A stretch of DNA of 64,000 nucleotides, taken from Ferrimonas senticii DSM 18821 (GTDB lineage: Bacteria > Pseudomonadota > Gammaproteobacteria > Enterobacterales > Shewanellaceae). The translations under genes were made by a program, and so were the position numbers. Position 1 is the first letter of the stretch. Every line of letters starts with the position of its first letter. Positions 57,192-64,000 of this stretch are shown one piece after another. The notes below the pieces were generated by a model. The model saw only the letters and a program-made list of their open reading frames with translations, ran no database searches and had not been told where the DNA came from. The DNA is taken from positions 124,001 to 188,000 of the forward strand of contig NZ_AUGM01000004.1 in assembly GCF_000422665.1 (NCBI RefSeq), written 5' to 3'.

Positions 57192-58415
57192 ATGAAAGAT
57201 CTGTATGTTGGTTCCGAAGTCGGTAAACTCCGCAAAGTGTTGCTTCATCGTCCGCAATTAAGTCTGAAACACCTAACTCCCAGTAACTTTGAAACGCTGT
57301 TGTTTGATGATGTGCTGCGCATCGATCAAGCCGGTGCCGAACATGATCGGTTTCAACAAGTACTGACCGAAAATGGCGTTGAGGTGTTGCTGCTAAACGA
57401 CATGTTGGCGGAAACCTTTATCAGTGCCGAGGCGAAAAAATGGGTACTTGACCGGCAGATCAACCACTACCGATTTGGTGAAACCTTGGCGACCGAAGTA
57501 CGTCAGTACCTGGAAAGCTTAAGCAACCCAGATTTAGCCGAATGCTTAACTGGCGGGCTGACGCTGGCGGAGATGGGCGCTTGCAGCAAAAGCATGACCT
57601 TGGGGCGTTTAAAGCCGACGGACTTCTTAATTGAACCGATCCCCAATCATCTGTTCACCCGCGATACCTCTTGCTGGATCTACGGTGGGGTGTCGATGAA
57701 TCCGATGGCCAAACCGGCACGCAAGCGGGAAACCGTGCACCTGCGGGCGCTGTATCAGTTCCATCCGATGTTTAAAAATAAAGACTTTATCAACTACCTA
57801 AGTGACTGCGATTGCAATTACGATAACGCCACCATTGAGGGCGGCGATGTGCTGGTACTTGGCCGTGGTAACGTGCTAATTGGCATGTCAGAACGCACCA
57901 CGCCGCAAGGGGTAGAGCAGCTATCACGGGCGCTGTTTAAAACCGGCCAAGCCAAAAAAGTGATCGCGCTAGAACTGCCTAAATCGCGCAGTTGTATGCA
58001 CTTAGATACCGTCTTTACCCAGATGGATCTGGATTGCTTTACCTACTACCCAGAGATCATGCGCAATGACACCGATTGCTGGGAATTAACCATGAATAAT
58101 CAGGAGCAGCTGGAAGCCAATCGAGTTCAAGGCTGCTTTACCGATGCTATCGCCAAGGCGCTGGATGTGCCGGAACTGCGACTGGTTCCCACCGGTGGCG
58201 ACATCTTTGAAGCGGAGCGCGAGCAGTGGAATGACGCCAACAATGTATTAGCCATCGAGCCTGGGGTCGTGGTGACCTACGAGCGCAACGTCAACACCAT
58301 CAAAAACATGGAACAGGCGGGCATCAAGGTGCTGACCATTCCGGGTGAAGAGTTGGGGCGTGGTCGAGGTGGTGCGCGCTGCATGAGCTGTCCAATTTCT
58401 CGCGATGATATTTAA
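57192..58415 (+). CDS. arcA: Arginine deiminase
   Basis: A 407-residue enzyme: [14 protein letters not shown] start, [40 protein letters not shown], catalytic His in [11 protein letters not shown], catalytic Cys in [15 protein letters not shown]. It converts arginine to citrulline and ammonia. CGAGG precedes ATG 57192. It starts the rightward arcA-argF group. Confidence 0.97.
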   Translation: MKDLYVGSEVGKLRKVLLHRPQLSLKHLTPSNFETLLFDDVLRIDQAGAEHDRFQQVLTENGVEVLLLNDMLAETFISAEAKKWVLDRQINHYRFGETLATEVRQYLESLSNPDLAECLTGGLTLAEMGACSKSMTLGRLKPTDFLIEPIPNHLFTRDTSCWIYGGVSMNPMAKPARKRETVHLRALYQFHPMFKNKDFINYLSDCDCNYDNATIEGGDVLVLGRGNVLIGMSERTTPQGVEQLSRALFKTGQAKKVIALELPKSRSCMHLDTVFTQMDLDCFTYYPEIMRNDTDCWELTMNNQEQLEANRVQGCFTDAIAKALDVPELRLVPTGGDIFEAEREQWNDANNVLAIEPGVVVTYERNVNTIKNMEQAGIKVLTIPGEELGRGRGGARCMSCPISRDDI

Positions 58416-58611
58416 CCTGCAGTAATAAAGTTCACGGTTATTAAAATTTGAGTTGCGTAAGGCTATTCCAGAAAAAGCTACTGCATAATTAAGTTTGCTT
58501 AATCTTAGATGTATTAGGTTAGCGACTTGGAATTTTAATAATTAGGTTTCATTAAAATGTTTTTTCGAATGTGCTTCTGCTGTTGTTGCTGTCGGCAACT
58601 AAGGAATTATT

Positions 58612-59613
58612 ATGTCTTTTAATTTGCGTAATCGAAACTTTTTGAAACTTTTGGATTTCCAACCGCAAGAGATTCAACATCTGTTGACCCTAAGTTTAGA
58701 ATTAAAAAAAGCCAAATACGCCGGCTATGAAAAACCACGGCTAACCAATAAAAATATTGCGCTAATTTTTGAAAAAGATTCCACTCGCACCCGCTGTGCC
58801 TTTGAAGTGGCGGCGCTGGATCAAGGCGCCCATGTAACCTACATCGGCAGCGGCTCGCAGATGGGCCATAAAGAATCGGTTAAAGACACCGCGCGGGTGC
58901 TTGGCCGCTTCTACGATGGCATTGAGTTCCGTGGCTTCTCGCAACAGGCGGTGGAGGAGTTGGGACAATACGCCGGGGTGCCAGTATGGAATGGGTTAAC
59001 CGACAAATGGCATCCAACCCAAATCTTGGCAGACTTTATGACGATGCTGGAACATGGCCAAGGTAAACAGCTGCAGCAGATAGCGTTTGCCTATCTAGGT
59101 GATGCCCGTAACAACATGGGTAATTCGTTGTTGGTCGGCGCGGCCAAGATGGGGATGGATATTCGCTTGGTGGCGCCCAAGCAGTTTTGGCCGGATCCCG
59201 AGTTGGTGGCCACCTGCCAACAGATCGCCCAACAAACTGGGGCGCGGATCATGTTGACCGAAGACACCAGTGAAGGGGTACAAGGGGTCGACTTCCTCTA
59301 CACCGACGTGTGGGTGTCGATGGGCGAAAGCAAAGCGGCGTGGGTGGAACGGGTTGAATTGATGAAGCCTTATCAAGTCAACATGGACTTAGTGCGTCGC
59401 ACCGGCAATCCCCAAGTTAAGTTTATGCACTGTTTGCCAGCGTTCCATAACGATGAAACCACCATCGGCAAAGAGATAGCCGAACAGTACGGCATGAAGG
59501 GACTGGAGGTCACCGAAGAGGTGTTTGAATCCGAGCATTCGATCGTCTTTGATGAAGCGGAAAACCGGATGCACACCATCAAAGCGGTGATGGTGGCGAC
59601 CTTGGGTGATTGA
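58612..59613 (+). CDS. argF: Ornithine carbamoyltransferase (probably catabolic)
   Basis: A 333-residue enzyme: carbamoyl-phosphate motif [31 protein letters not shown], ornithine loop DVWVSMGE and [11 protein letters not shown]. In this cluster it should act as ArcB, splitting citrulline to ornithine and carbamoyl phosphate; the fold cannot tell catabolic from anabolic forms. AAGGA precedes ATG 58612. 196 bp of A/T-rich spacer separates it from arcA, so it may have its own promoter. Confidence 0.93.
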   Translation: MSFNLRNRNFLKLLDFQPQEIQHLLTLSLELKKAKYAGYEKPRLTNKNIALIFEKDSTRTRCAFEVAALDQGAHVTYIGSGSQMGHKESVKDTARVLGRFYDGIEFRGFSQQAVEELGQYAGVPVWNGLTDKWHPTQILADFMTMLEHGQGKQLQQIAFAYLGDARNNMGNSLLVGAAKMGMDIRLVAPKQFWPDPELVATCQQIAQQTGARIMLTEDTSEGVQGVDFLYTDVWVSMGESKAAWVERVELMKPYQVNMDLVRRTGNPQVKFMHCLPAFHNDETTIGKEIAEQYGMKGLEVTEEVFESEHSIVFDEAENRMHTIKAVMVATLGD

Positions 59614-59632
59614 TTGGCGTCATCCGACTGCG

Positions 59633-59661
59633 GCGGGGATCGGTGATCCCCGCTTTTTTAT
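59633..59661 (+). terminator. Terminator of argF
   Basis: GCGGGGATC GGT GATCCCCGC followed by T6. Confidence 0.9.
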
Positions 59662-59697
59662 AACTTAAGTCAGTGGCTGGTCCGCCACGGTTTGCTA

Positions 59698-59956
59698 GGG
59701 CGTGTTGACGTTTGGTATTCAGAATTTGGTCGAGGATAACGGTTGTCATTCGGGAATTGCGATTGAAGACCCTCTCTTCTGAAATCAAAATCAGGGCTCT
59801 ACGTCGAAATCGTATGATGAAGAGTGACAGCCGCTAGTCCGCCCCTGAAAGGCGCACATAGTGACCTTTAACAGCGAAGTGAAAGTGCCAAATTCAATCT
59901 ACTTTGAGGAACTGACGTTAATGGCGCAAAAATATATGGCAAAGGTCTACGCGCCC
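59698..59956. mobile_element. MITE family A, copy 3 (259 bp)
   Basis: The left end GGGCGTGTTGAC is identical to copy 1 and preceded by TA; the right end GTCTACGCGCCC has two changes. The middle carries an exchanged segment (59769-59795, about 27 bp) in place of the copy-1 sequence. The hairpin arms TAACGGTTGTCA / TGACAGCCGCTA pair with G-T pairs. No ORF. It lies between argF and nrdR. Confidence 0.75.
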
Positions 59957-60096
59957 TCCACTTCCAGAGCATTAGGTGGCTCGCAAAATTGACTCGGAAC
60001 TGGCTTTAATGCGGGCTTTTTGTGACCGATTGATTTCCGTCAATGACTAAAATTGGGTATTCTTGCGGGCAATTTCCCCATCGTTTCGGAGCTCCG

Positions 60097-60549
60097 ATGC
60101 ACTGCCCATTTTGTGCCGCAAGCGACACCAAGGTGATCGATTCCCGCCTCGTTGCCGACGGTCTGCAAGTGCGCCGTCGCCGCCAATGTTTAACCTGTAA
60201 TGAACGCTACACCACCTTCGAAACGGCGGAGTTGGTGATGCCTCGGGTGATCAAACAAGATGGCGTTCGCCAACCCTTTGATGAAGACAAGCTGAGCCGC
60301 GGTATTCAACGGGCGTTAGAAAAGCGTCCGGTCGGTGCCGATGAGGTTGAACAGGCGATCAATCGGATCAAATCGGCGCTGCGCGCCACTGGTGAGCGCG
60401 AAGTCAGCTCAGAGCTGATTGGCAACTTGGTGATGGAACAGTTGCTGAACCTCGATAAAGTGGCCTACATCCGTTTTGCCTCGGTGTATCGTTCGTTCGA
60501 TGACTTGGCCCAGTTTGGCGAAGTGATCGCCAGTTTGGACAAACGCTAA
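60097..60549 (+). CDS. nrdR: Transcriptional repressor NrdR
   Basis: A 150-residue regulator: zinc ribbon CPFC and CLTC (residues 3-34), [17 protein letters not shown], and ATP-cone (about 49-139). It represses ribonucleotide reductase genes in response to dATP/ATP. ATG 60097 follows CGGAG; an in-frame upstream extension is not used. The stop overlaps the ribD start by 1 nt, the usual nrdR-ribD order. Confidence 0.97.
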   Translation: MHCPFCAASDTKVIDSRLVADGLQVRRRRQCLTCNERYTTFETAELVMPRVIKQDGVRQPFDEDKLSRGIQRALEKRPVGADEVEQAINRIKSALRATGEREVSSELIGNLVMEQLLNLDKVAYIRFASVYRSFDDLAQFGEVIASLDKR

Positions 60550-61664
60550 TGACCTTTTCCAAGATTGACCAGCAGTACATGGCGTGGGCACTTAAGCTGG
60601 CGCAGCGGGGGCTGCTGACTACCCGTCCTAACCCTCGGGTTGGCTGCGTCATCGTTAATGATGGCGAAGTGGTCGGTGAAGGTGCGCATCTGAAAGCCGG
60701 TGAGCCCCATGCCGAAGTGCATGCGCTGCGCGCTGCTGGCGATCGCGCCCGTGGTGCCACCGCCTATGTCACTCTAGAGCCTTGCAGTCACTACGGCCGC
60801 ACCCCGCCGTGCGCCGAAGCGTTGATCAACGCCGGTGTTGCTCGCGTGGTGGCGGCGATGGTCGATCCCAATCCACAAGTGGCCGGCCGCGGTTTGAAGA
60901 TGCTCAGCGATGCGGGCATCGAGGTTAGCCACGGCTTACTGCAAGCCGATGCCGAAGCGCTTAATCCCGGTTTTATTAAGCGGATGCGTACCGGCTTTCC
61001 CTATGTTCGCATCAAACTGGCGTCCTCGGTTGATGGCCGCACTGCGCTCAGCAACGGCGAGTCGCAGTGGATCACCGGCGCCAAAGCCCGTGAAGATGTG
61101 CAGCGGCTGCGAGCCCGCTCCGATGCGATCATCACCGGGGCTGACTCAGTACTGATTGATAACCCGTCGATGAATGTTCGTCATGGTGAGCTGGGTCACT
61201 GGCAAAGCCGCATCGACTCGGCACAATTGCAGCAACCGCTGCGGGTGGTGATCGATGGCCGCAACCGCTTGGCGCCGCCATTAAAACTGACCGAGTGCGA
61301 CGGCGATATTCTGCTGGCCAGCACCGCGCCCTACCAGTGCCAATGGCCGACCCAAGTCAGCCAATGGTGCAGTGCTCCGCGCGATGGCAAGGTCGATCTG
61401 ATCCTGCTGATGATGGAACTGGGCAAACGTGGCATCAACGAGGTGCTGGTAGAAGCCGGGGCCAGCTTAGCGGCGGCCTTTATCTCGGCGCACCTGTGGG
61501 ATGAGTTGGTGCTGTACCAAGCACCGAAGCTGATGGGCAACCCCGCTCGCGGCCTACTGGAACTGCCCGAATTTAGCCAGATGCACCAAACGGTGGATCT
61601 GCAATTTACTGATATTCGTCGAGTTGGTGCCGATCTGCGCCTGACCCTGACAAGCAAGCATTAA
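60549..61664 (+). CDS. ribD: Bifunctional riboflavin deaminase/reductase RibD
   Basis: A 371-residue enzyme: N-terminal cytidine-deaminase-like domain with zinc ligands in EPHAEVHAL and EPCSHYGRTPPC, C-terminal reductase domain (VRIKLASSVDGRTAL; VEAGASLAAAFI). It performs the second and third steps from GTP to riboflavin. Coupled to nrdR. Confidence 0.96.
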   Translation: MTFSKIDQQYMAWALKLAQRGLLTTRPNPRVGCVIVNDGEVVGEGAHLKAGEPHAEVHALRAAGDRARGATAYVTLEPCSHYGRTPPCAEALINAGVARVVAAMVDPNPQVAGRGLKMLSDAGIEVSHGLLQADAEALNPGFIKRMRTGFPYVRIKLASSVDGRTALSNGESQWITGAKAREDVQRLRARSDAIITGADSVLIDNPSMNVRHGELGHWQSRIDSAQLQQPLRVVIDGRNRLAPPLKLTECDGDILLASTAPYQCQWPTQVSQWCSAPRDGKVDLILLMMELGKRGINEVLVEAGASLAAAFISAHLWDELVLYQAPKLMGNPARGLLELPEFSQMHQTVDLQFTDIRRVGADLRLTLTSKH

Positions 61665-61678
61665 GAGATTACAAACAG

Positions 61679-62338
61679 GTGTTTACTGGGATCATTGAAG
61701 CCGTTGGCGAACTGCGCAAACTGGAGCGACGCGGTGGCGATCTGCGGGTAACCGTGGCCACTGGCAAATTGCCGCTGGCGGACGTACAACTGGGCGACTC
61801 CATCGCCACCAACGGCGTTTGTCTAACCGTTGTTAGCTTAGGTGGCGATCACTTTATCGCTGACGTCTCGGCGGAAACCCTCGACCTAACCAACTTCAGC
61901 CGTTTTAGTGTTGGCCACAAGGTCAACCTAGAACGGGCGGTGACGCCATCGACCCGACTCGGCGGTCACTTGGTTAGCGGCCACGTTGATGGCGTGGCGA
62001 CCTGTGTCGCCCGCGAGGTTCGTGCTCGGGCGATTGAGTTCTGGCTGCAAGCGCCAGCCAATCTGGTGCGTTATCTGCCGCACAAAGGCTCGGTCACTAT
62101 CGATGGCGTCAGCCTGACCCTGAACGAAATTGACGGTACTCGTTTCCGGCTAACCATCGTGCCGCACACCGCCAGCGAAACCACCCTGACCGATCTGAAA
62201 GTGGGCGACAGCGTTCACCTCGAGGTCGATCTGTTGGCGCGTTACCTCGAACAACTGCTGCTTGGCCGTGAACAAGCCGAGCCGCAATCCTCTGGTTTAA
62301 CTTTTGAAACATTGGCCCGCAGCGGCTTCATCAAATAA
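61679..62338 (+). CDS. ribE: Riboflavin synthase alpha chain
   Basis: A 219-residue enzyme with two lumazine-binding repeats: [12 protein letters not shown] start, [14 protein letters not shown] and [14 protein letters not shown]. It dismutates two lumazines into riboflavin. GTG 61679 encodes the family's invariant Met start. Confidence 0.96.
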   Translation: MFTGIIEAVGELRKLERRGGDLRVTVATGKLPLADVQLGDSIATNGVCLTVVSLGGDHFIADVSAETLDLTNFSRFSVGHKVNLERAVTPSTRLGGHLVSGHVDGVATCVAREVRARAIEFWLQAPANLVRYLPHKGSVTIDGVSLTLNEIDGTRFRLTIVPHTASETTLTDLKVGDSVHLEVDLLARYLEQLLLGREQAEPQSSGLTFETLARSGFIK

Positions 62339-62353
62339 CAAGGAACAACAGCA

Positions 62354-63457
62354 ATGGCGCTGAATAAGATCGAAGAGATCATCGAAGATATCCGACAGGG
62401 CAAGATGGTGATCCTGATGGATGATGAAGATCGCGAAAACGAAGGCGATCTGATCATGGCTGCCGAAGCCGTGACCCCAGAGGCGATCAACTTTATGGCA
62501 CGCTACGGCCGCGGCCTGATCTGCATGCCGATGAGCGCCCAGCGCTGTGATCAGCTGGGTCTGCATCAGATGGTTAGCAACAACACCGAACAGTTTGCCA
62601 CCGCCTTTACCGTTTCTATCGAAGCGGCCAAGGGTGTGACCACCGGTATCTCGGCCTCGGATCGTGCCATTACCATTCAAGCGGCGGTGGCCAAAGATGC
62701 GACCCCTGCGGATCTGGTGCAGCCGGGCCACATCTTCCCGCTGCGCGCCAAAGATGGCGGCGTGCTCAACCGTGCTGGCCATACCGAAGCGTCGGTGGAT
62801 CTGGCGCGTTTGGCGGGCTTTGAATCGGCGGCGGTGATCGTTGAGATCCTTAACGAAGACGGCACCATGGCGCGTCGTCCAGAGTTGGAAGTGTTCGCCG
62901 AAGAGCACGGTCTTAAAATTGGCACCATCGCCGATCTGATTGAGTACCGTAACCTGCACGAAACCACCATCGTCAAAGAGACCCAGTGCGTGTTGCCAAC
63001 CAAATACGGCGACTTCGAACTGACCTTATACCGTGACACCATCGACAACCAACGCCACGTGGCACTGGTAAAAGGCGAGATCGGCGCGGAAACCCTAGTG
63101 CGCGTACACCTCGAAGATCCATTGCGGGATCTGCTGGGCTCGACCCACAAGGGCGAAAGCACTTGGGAGATCGACGACGCCATGGCCAAGATCGCCGCCG
63201 AAGGCGGGGTGCTGGTATTGCTGGGGCGTGAGCACCAATCCGAATACGTACTAGAGCAGTTGCAGGGCTTGGCACGCAGCCAAAGCGGCACCGAGATTGG
63301 CCTACGACCAAATCACGAAGCGCCGCGCACCGTCGGTGTTGGTTCGCAAATTCTGGCGGATCTTGGGGTTACCAAGATGCGTCTGCTGTCGGGGCAAACC
63401 CGCTATCACTCGTTGGCCGGTTTTGGCCTCGAAGTGATCGAATATATCCACCAATAA
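62354..63457 (+). CDS. ribB: 3,4-dihydroxy-2-butanone-4-phosphate synthase with degenerate GTP cyclohydrolase II domain (RibBX type)
   Basis: A 367-residue protein. The N-terminal RibB domain is intact: [46 protein letters not shown]. The C-terminal domain follows RibA in outline ([17 protein letters not shown]) but lacks the zinc CxxGDxxxSxRCxCG cysteines; the site reads [15 protein letters not shown]. It should therefore make dihydroxybutanone phosphate but not open GTP. Such RibBX hybrids are known in Shewanella. A separate ribA is expected elsewhere. Confidence 0.93.
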   Translation: MALNKIEEIIEDIRQGKMVILMDDEDRENEGDLIMAAEAVTPEAINFMARYGRGLICMPMSAQRCDQLGLHQMVSNNTEQFATAFTVSIEAAKGVTTGISASDRAITIQAAVAKDATPADLVQPGHIFPLRAKDGGVLNRAGHTEASVDLARLAGFESAAVIVEILNEDGTMARRPELEVFAEEHGLKIGTIADLIEYRNLHETTIVKETQCVLPTKYGDFELTLYRDTIDNQRHVALVKGEIGAETLVRVHLEDPLRDLLGSTHKGESTWEIDDAMAKIAAEGGVLVLLGREHQSEYVLEQLQGLARSQSGTEIGLRPNHEAPRTVGVGSQILADLGVTKMRLLSGQTRYHSLAGFGLEVIEYIHQ

Positions 63458-63567
63458 TTTCCCTAATTTCCGATGGCACAGGCCGCTGACAAGTTCGCTG
63501 CTTGTGCTATCATACCGCCACTTTTTTGCCCCCTTGTCGGGGCTATAAGAAATAAATGGAACAGAAC

Positions 63568-64000
63568 ATGAACGTTATCGAAGGTAACATCGAAGCCAAA
63601 GGCGCTAAAATTGCTCTGGTAGTTGGCCGTTTCAACAGCTTTGTGGTTGAAAGCTTGGTTGACGGTGCACTGGACACTCTGAAGCGTTTTGGCCAAGTGA
63701 ACGATGAAGACATCACTGTGGTTCGTGCCCCTGGTGCATTCGAACTGCCACTGGTTGCACGTCGTCTGGCTGCCACTGGCAACTACGATGCCATCATCGC
63801 CCTAGGTGCGGTGATCCGTGGTGGTACCCCACACTTCGATTTCGTTGCCGGTGAGTGCAACAAAGGATTGGCTCAGGTGATGCTGGAGTTTGATACCCCA
63901 GTAACCTTCGGGGTGCTGACCGTAGATACCATTGAACAAGCCATCGAGCGCGCTGGTACCAAAGCTGGTAACAAGGGTGGCGAAGCTGCTCTAAGCGCGC
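63568..64000 (+). CDS. ribH: 6,7-dimethyl-8-ribityllumazine synthase, 3' end outside window
   Basis: 144 residues visible of about 155: [20 protein letters not shown] start, [23 protein letters not shown] with catalytic His, [16 protein letters not shown]. It condenses dihydroxybutanone phosphate with the pyrimidine from RibD. ATG 63568 aligns with the E. coli start; ATG 63556 is in frame four codons upstream. 110 bp separates it from ribB. Confidence 0.95.
   Translation, partial: MNVIEGNIEAKGAKIALVVGRFNSFVVESLVDGALDTLKRFGQVNDEDITVVRAPGAFELPLVARRLAATGNYDAIIALGAVIRGGTPHFDFVAGECNKGLAQVMLEFDTPVTFGVLTVDTIEQAIERAGTKAGNKGGEAALSA

Noticed and set aside
62339-62353. FMN riboswitch before ribB
   Set aside because: Only 15 bp separate ribE and ribB, and no RFN-like conserved motifs are seen there or before ribH.

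Overview
The window looks like chromosomal DNA of a facultatively anaerobic marine gammaproteobacterium of the Alteromonadales, most likely Ferrimonas or a close relative. The basis is protein resemblance (Shewanella/Vibrio-like Epd, GlyA, EttA, FxsA, RibBX), two periplasmic nitrate reductase operons without a dedicated quinol dehydrogenase, and an arginine deiminase cluster. The genus is inferred; no 16S rRNA or ribosomal protein gene is present. No prophage, CRISPR array, rRNA or tRNA was recognised.

Layout. 1-10.1 kb: end of a patatin-like gene, a Fur-box-preceded DUF2061 gene, a LON-domain protein, a MacAB-type ABC efflux operon, a Tat-exported superoxide reductase-like protein, cutA-dsbD, fxsA and a MATE pump. 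10.2-12.3 kb: groESL behind a sigma-32 promoter. 12.4-20 kb: small unknown genes, a first PACE efflux gene divergent from a LysR regulator, a TetR regulator, DUF2804 and a large HD-GYP sensor. 20-24.4 kb: yqhC-like/yqhD pair separated by a MITE, a pilin plus acetyltransferase operon, a tyrosine phosphatase. 25.4-28.7 kb: rhlE, MerR, EamA. 29.2-36.2 kb: two tandem napDAB operons. 36.4-42.3 kb: rfaH, a thioredoxin/DsbD-like fusion, LysE, cvfB, rsuA. 42.4-45.8 kb: epd-pgk-fba. 46.1-49.5 kb: second PACE/LysR pair and ettA. 49.8-53.6 kb: a heme-type TonB receptor and glyA. 53.9-59.6 kb: arginine deiminase cluster (arcC-argR-arcD divergent from arcA-argF). 60.1-64 kb: nrdR-ribD-ribE-ribBX-ribH, the last cut by the window edge.

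The intergenic DNA is unusually rich in repeats: (i) a TA-flanked MITE of about 250 bp with inverted ends and a conserved internal hairpin, three copies; (ii) a 266-bp element with 19-bp terminal inverted repeats, two copies, nested in a larger mosaic repeat, with a related third locus lacking it; (iii) heptanucleotide arrays of an AGYTRTC family at many sites; (iv) 50-bp and 77-bp tandem repeats; (v) a short palindromic element.

Anaerobic physiology is the main theme. Each nap operon has a NarP/NarL-type 7-2-7 site with a TGTGA half-site at exactly the same distance upstream, and the arginine deiminase divergent region has an FNR-type box and a CRP-type palindrome. No single cluster stands out as a wholly new system. 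The strongest leads are the repeat families, the duplicated nap operons with duplicated regulatory architecture, and the twin PACE/LysR modules.
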